Shown here: one piece after another, positions 63,858-64,000 of the stretch
How positions within the stretch are numbered: position 1 is the stretch's first letter
Layout of the letters: every line of letters starts with the position of its first letter
From: Sphingosinicella sp. LHD-64
GTDB taxonomy: Bacteria > Pseudomonadota > Alphaproteobacteria > Sphingomonadales > Sphingomonadaceae
DNA length: 64,000 nucleotides
Direction of reading: 5' to 3'
NCBI RefSeq assembly: GCF_031157375.1
Contig: NZ_JAVIFV010000004.1
Span: 186,001 to 250,000, forward strand
Made by a program: the position numbers and the translations under genes
The notes under the pieces: generated by a model
The model's database searches: none
Told to the model about the DNA's origin: nothing
What the model saw: only the letters and a program-made list of their open reading frames with translations

Positions 63858-64000
63858 ATGGAAACCGACCGCGAGTTCTATGTCCGCCGCGCGGCCGAGG
63901 AACGCCGCGCTGCGGCGCGCGCCTTGTCCCCCGAAGCGCGGGCCCGGCATCAGGACCTGGCCGACACCTATGCCGCGAAGCTGCGCGCGATGGCGGGCGC
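63858..64000 (+). CDS. Hypothetical protein, N-terminal 47 residues (cut by window edge)
   Basis: Starts METDREFYVRRAAEERRAAA and continues SPEARARHQDLADTYAAKLR, a charged helical segment found at the start of many small alphaproteobacterial proteins. GGAGAA precedes the ATG by two bases, close for a ribosome site. It continues past the right edge and is probably the next gene of the transfer operon, before the relaxase expected there. Confidence 0.55.
   Translation, partial: METDREFYVRRAAEERRAAARALSPEARARHQDLADTYAAKLRAMAG

Overview
The window is high-GC alphaproteobacterial DNA, and everything recognisable in it points to a sphingomonad (Sphingobium, Novosphingobium, Sphingomonas type). It carries five TonB-dependent receptors, a lig-type protocatechuate 4,5-cleavage cluster, a LuxR/LuxI/PhyH quorum-sensing block and the transfer backbone of a rhizobial/sphingomonad integrative and conjugative element (ICE).

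Layout. 0-2.3 kb: ECF sigma factor, FecR anti-sigma factor and the N-terminus of a transducing TonB receptor, read leftward. 2.3-7.7 kb: small accessory genes (sigma region-4 protein, nucleotidyltransferase-HEPN, PilZ, glyoxalase-fold protein, TetR with a divergent methyltransferase, ferredoxin). 7.8-15.7 kb: every enzyme of protocatechuate 4,5-cleavage down to pyruvate and oxaloacetate (ligI, ligU, ligK, then ligJ, ligA, ligB, ligC) around a LysR regulator with two HTH domains. 15.8-20.2 kb: a phthalate-to-protocatechuate block (Rieske oxygenase, dihydrodiol dehydrogenase, dihydroxyphthalate decarboxylase) plus a quinolinate phosphoribosyltransferase. 20.2-28.7 kb: an unassigned catabolic module (homogentisate-dioxygenase-like cupin, MarR, beta-keto-acid cleavage enzyme, TonB receptor, SnoaL, two SDRs, two EthD proteins). 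29.4-48 kb: a module that looks built for N-acyl-D-amino acids or D-amino-acid peptides (two receptors, two D-aminoacylase-type amidohydrolases, DadA, YkvI-type transporter, ornithine-cyclodeaminase-like enzyme, FAD oxidase, exported PLP enzyme, exported serine hydrolase). 49-54.8 kb: ArsR/SRPBCC pair and metal-ion genes (MerR, two cation diffusion facilitators, a receptor, DmeR).

54.8-64 kb is the most notable part: GntR, PhyH, LuxI and LuxR on the minus strand, and divergently a DUF6499/DUF2285 gene split by a +1 frameshift exactly at a UUU-C. This matches FseA, the excision activator of Mesorhizobium ICEMlSymR7A, which is made only by +1 programmed frameshifting of tRNA-Phe from UUU to UUC. 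Downstream follow DUF2958, a ParB-like protein, DUF736, an AlpA/RdfS-like HTH protein, TraF-type signal peptidase and lytic transglycosylase, an order that fits the FseA-controlled rdfS-traF transfer operon. The likely reading is that the window lies inside an ICE whose cargo is the catabolic and metal genes and whose excision is gated by quorum sensing plus ribosomal frameshifting. A related intergenic repeat at 2.6 kb and in the right-hand backbone supports this. No integrase, att site, relaxase or trb gene lies in the window, so the ICE ends are not seen. I saw no tRNA, rRNA, CRISPR array or insertion sequence.
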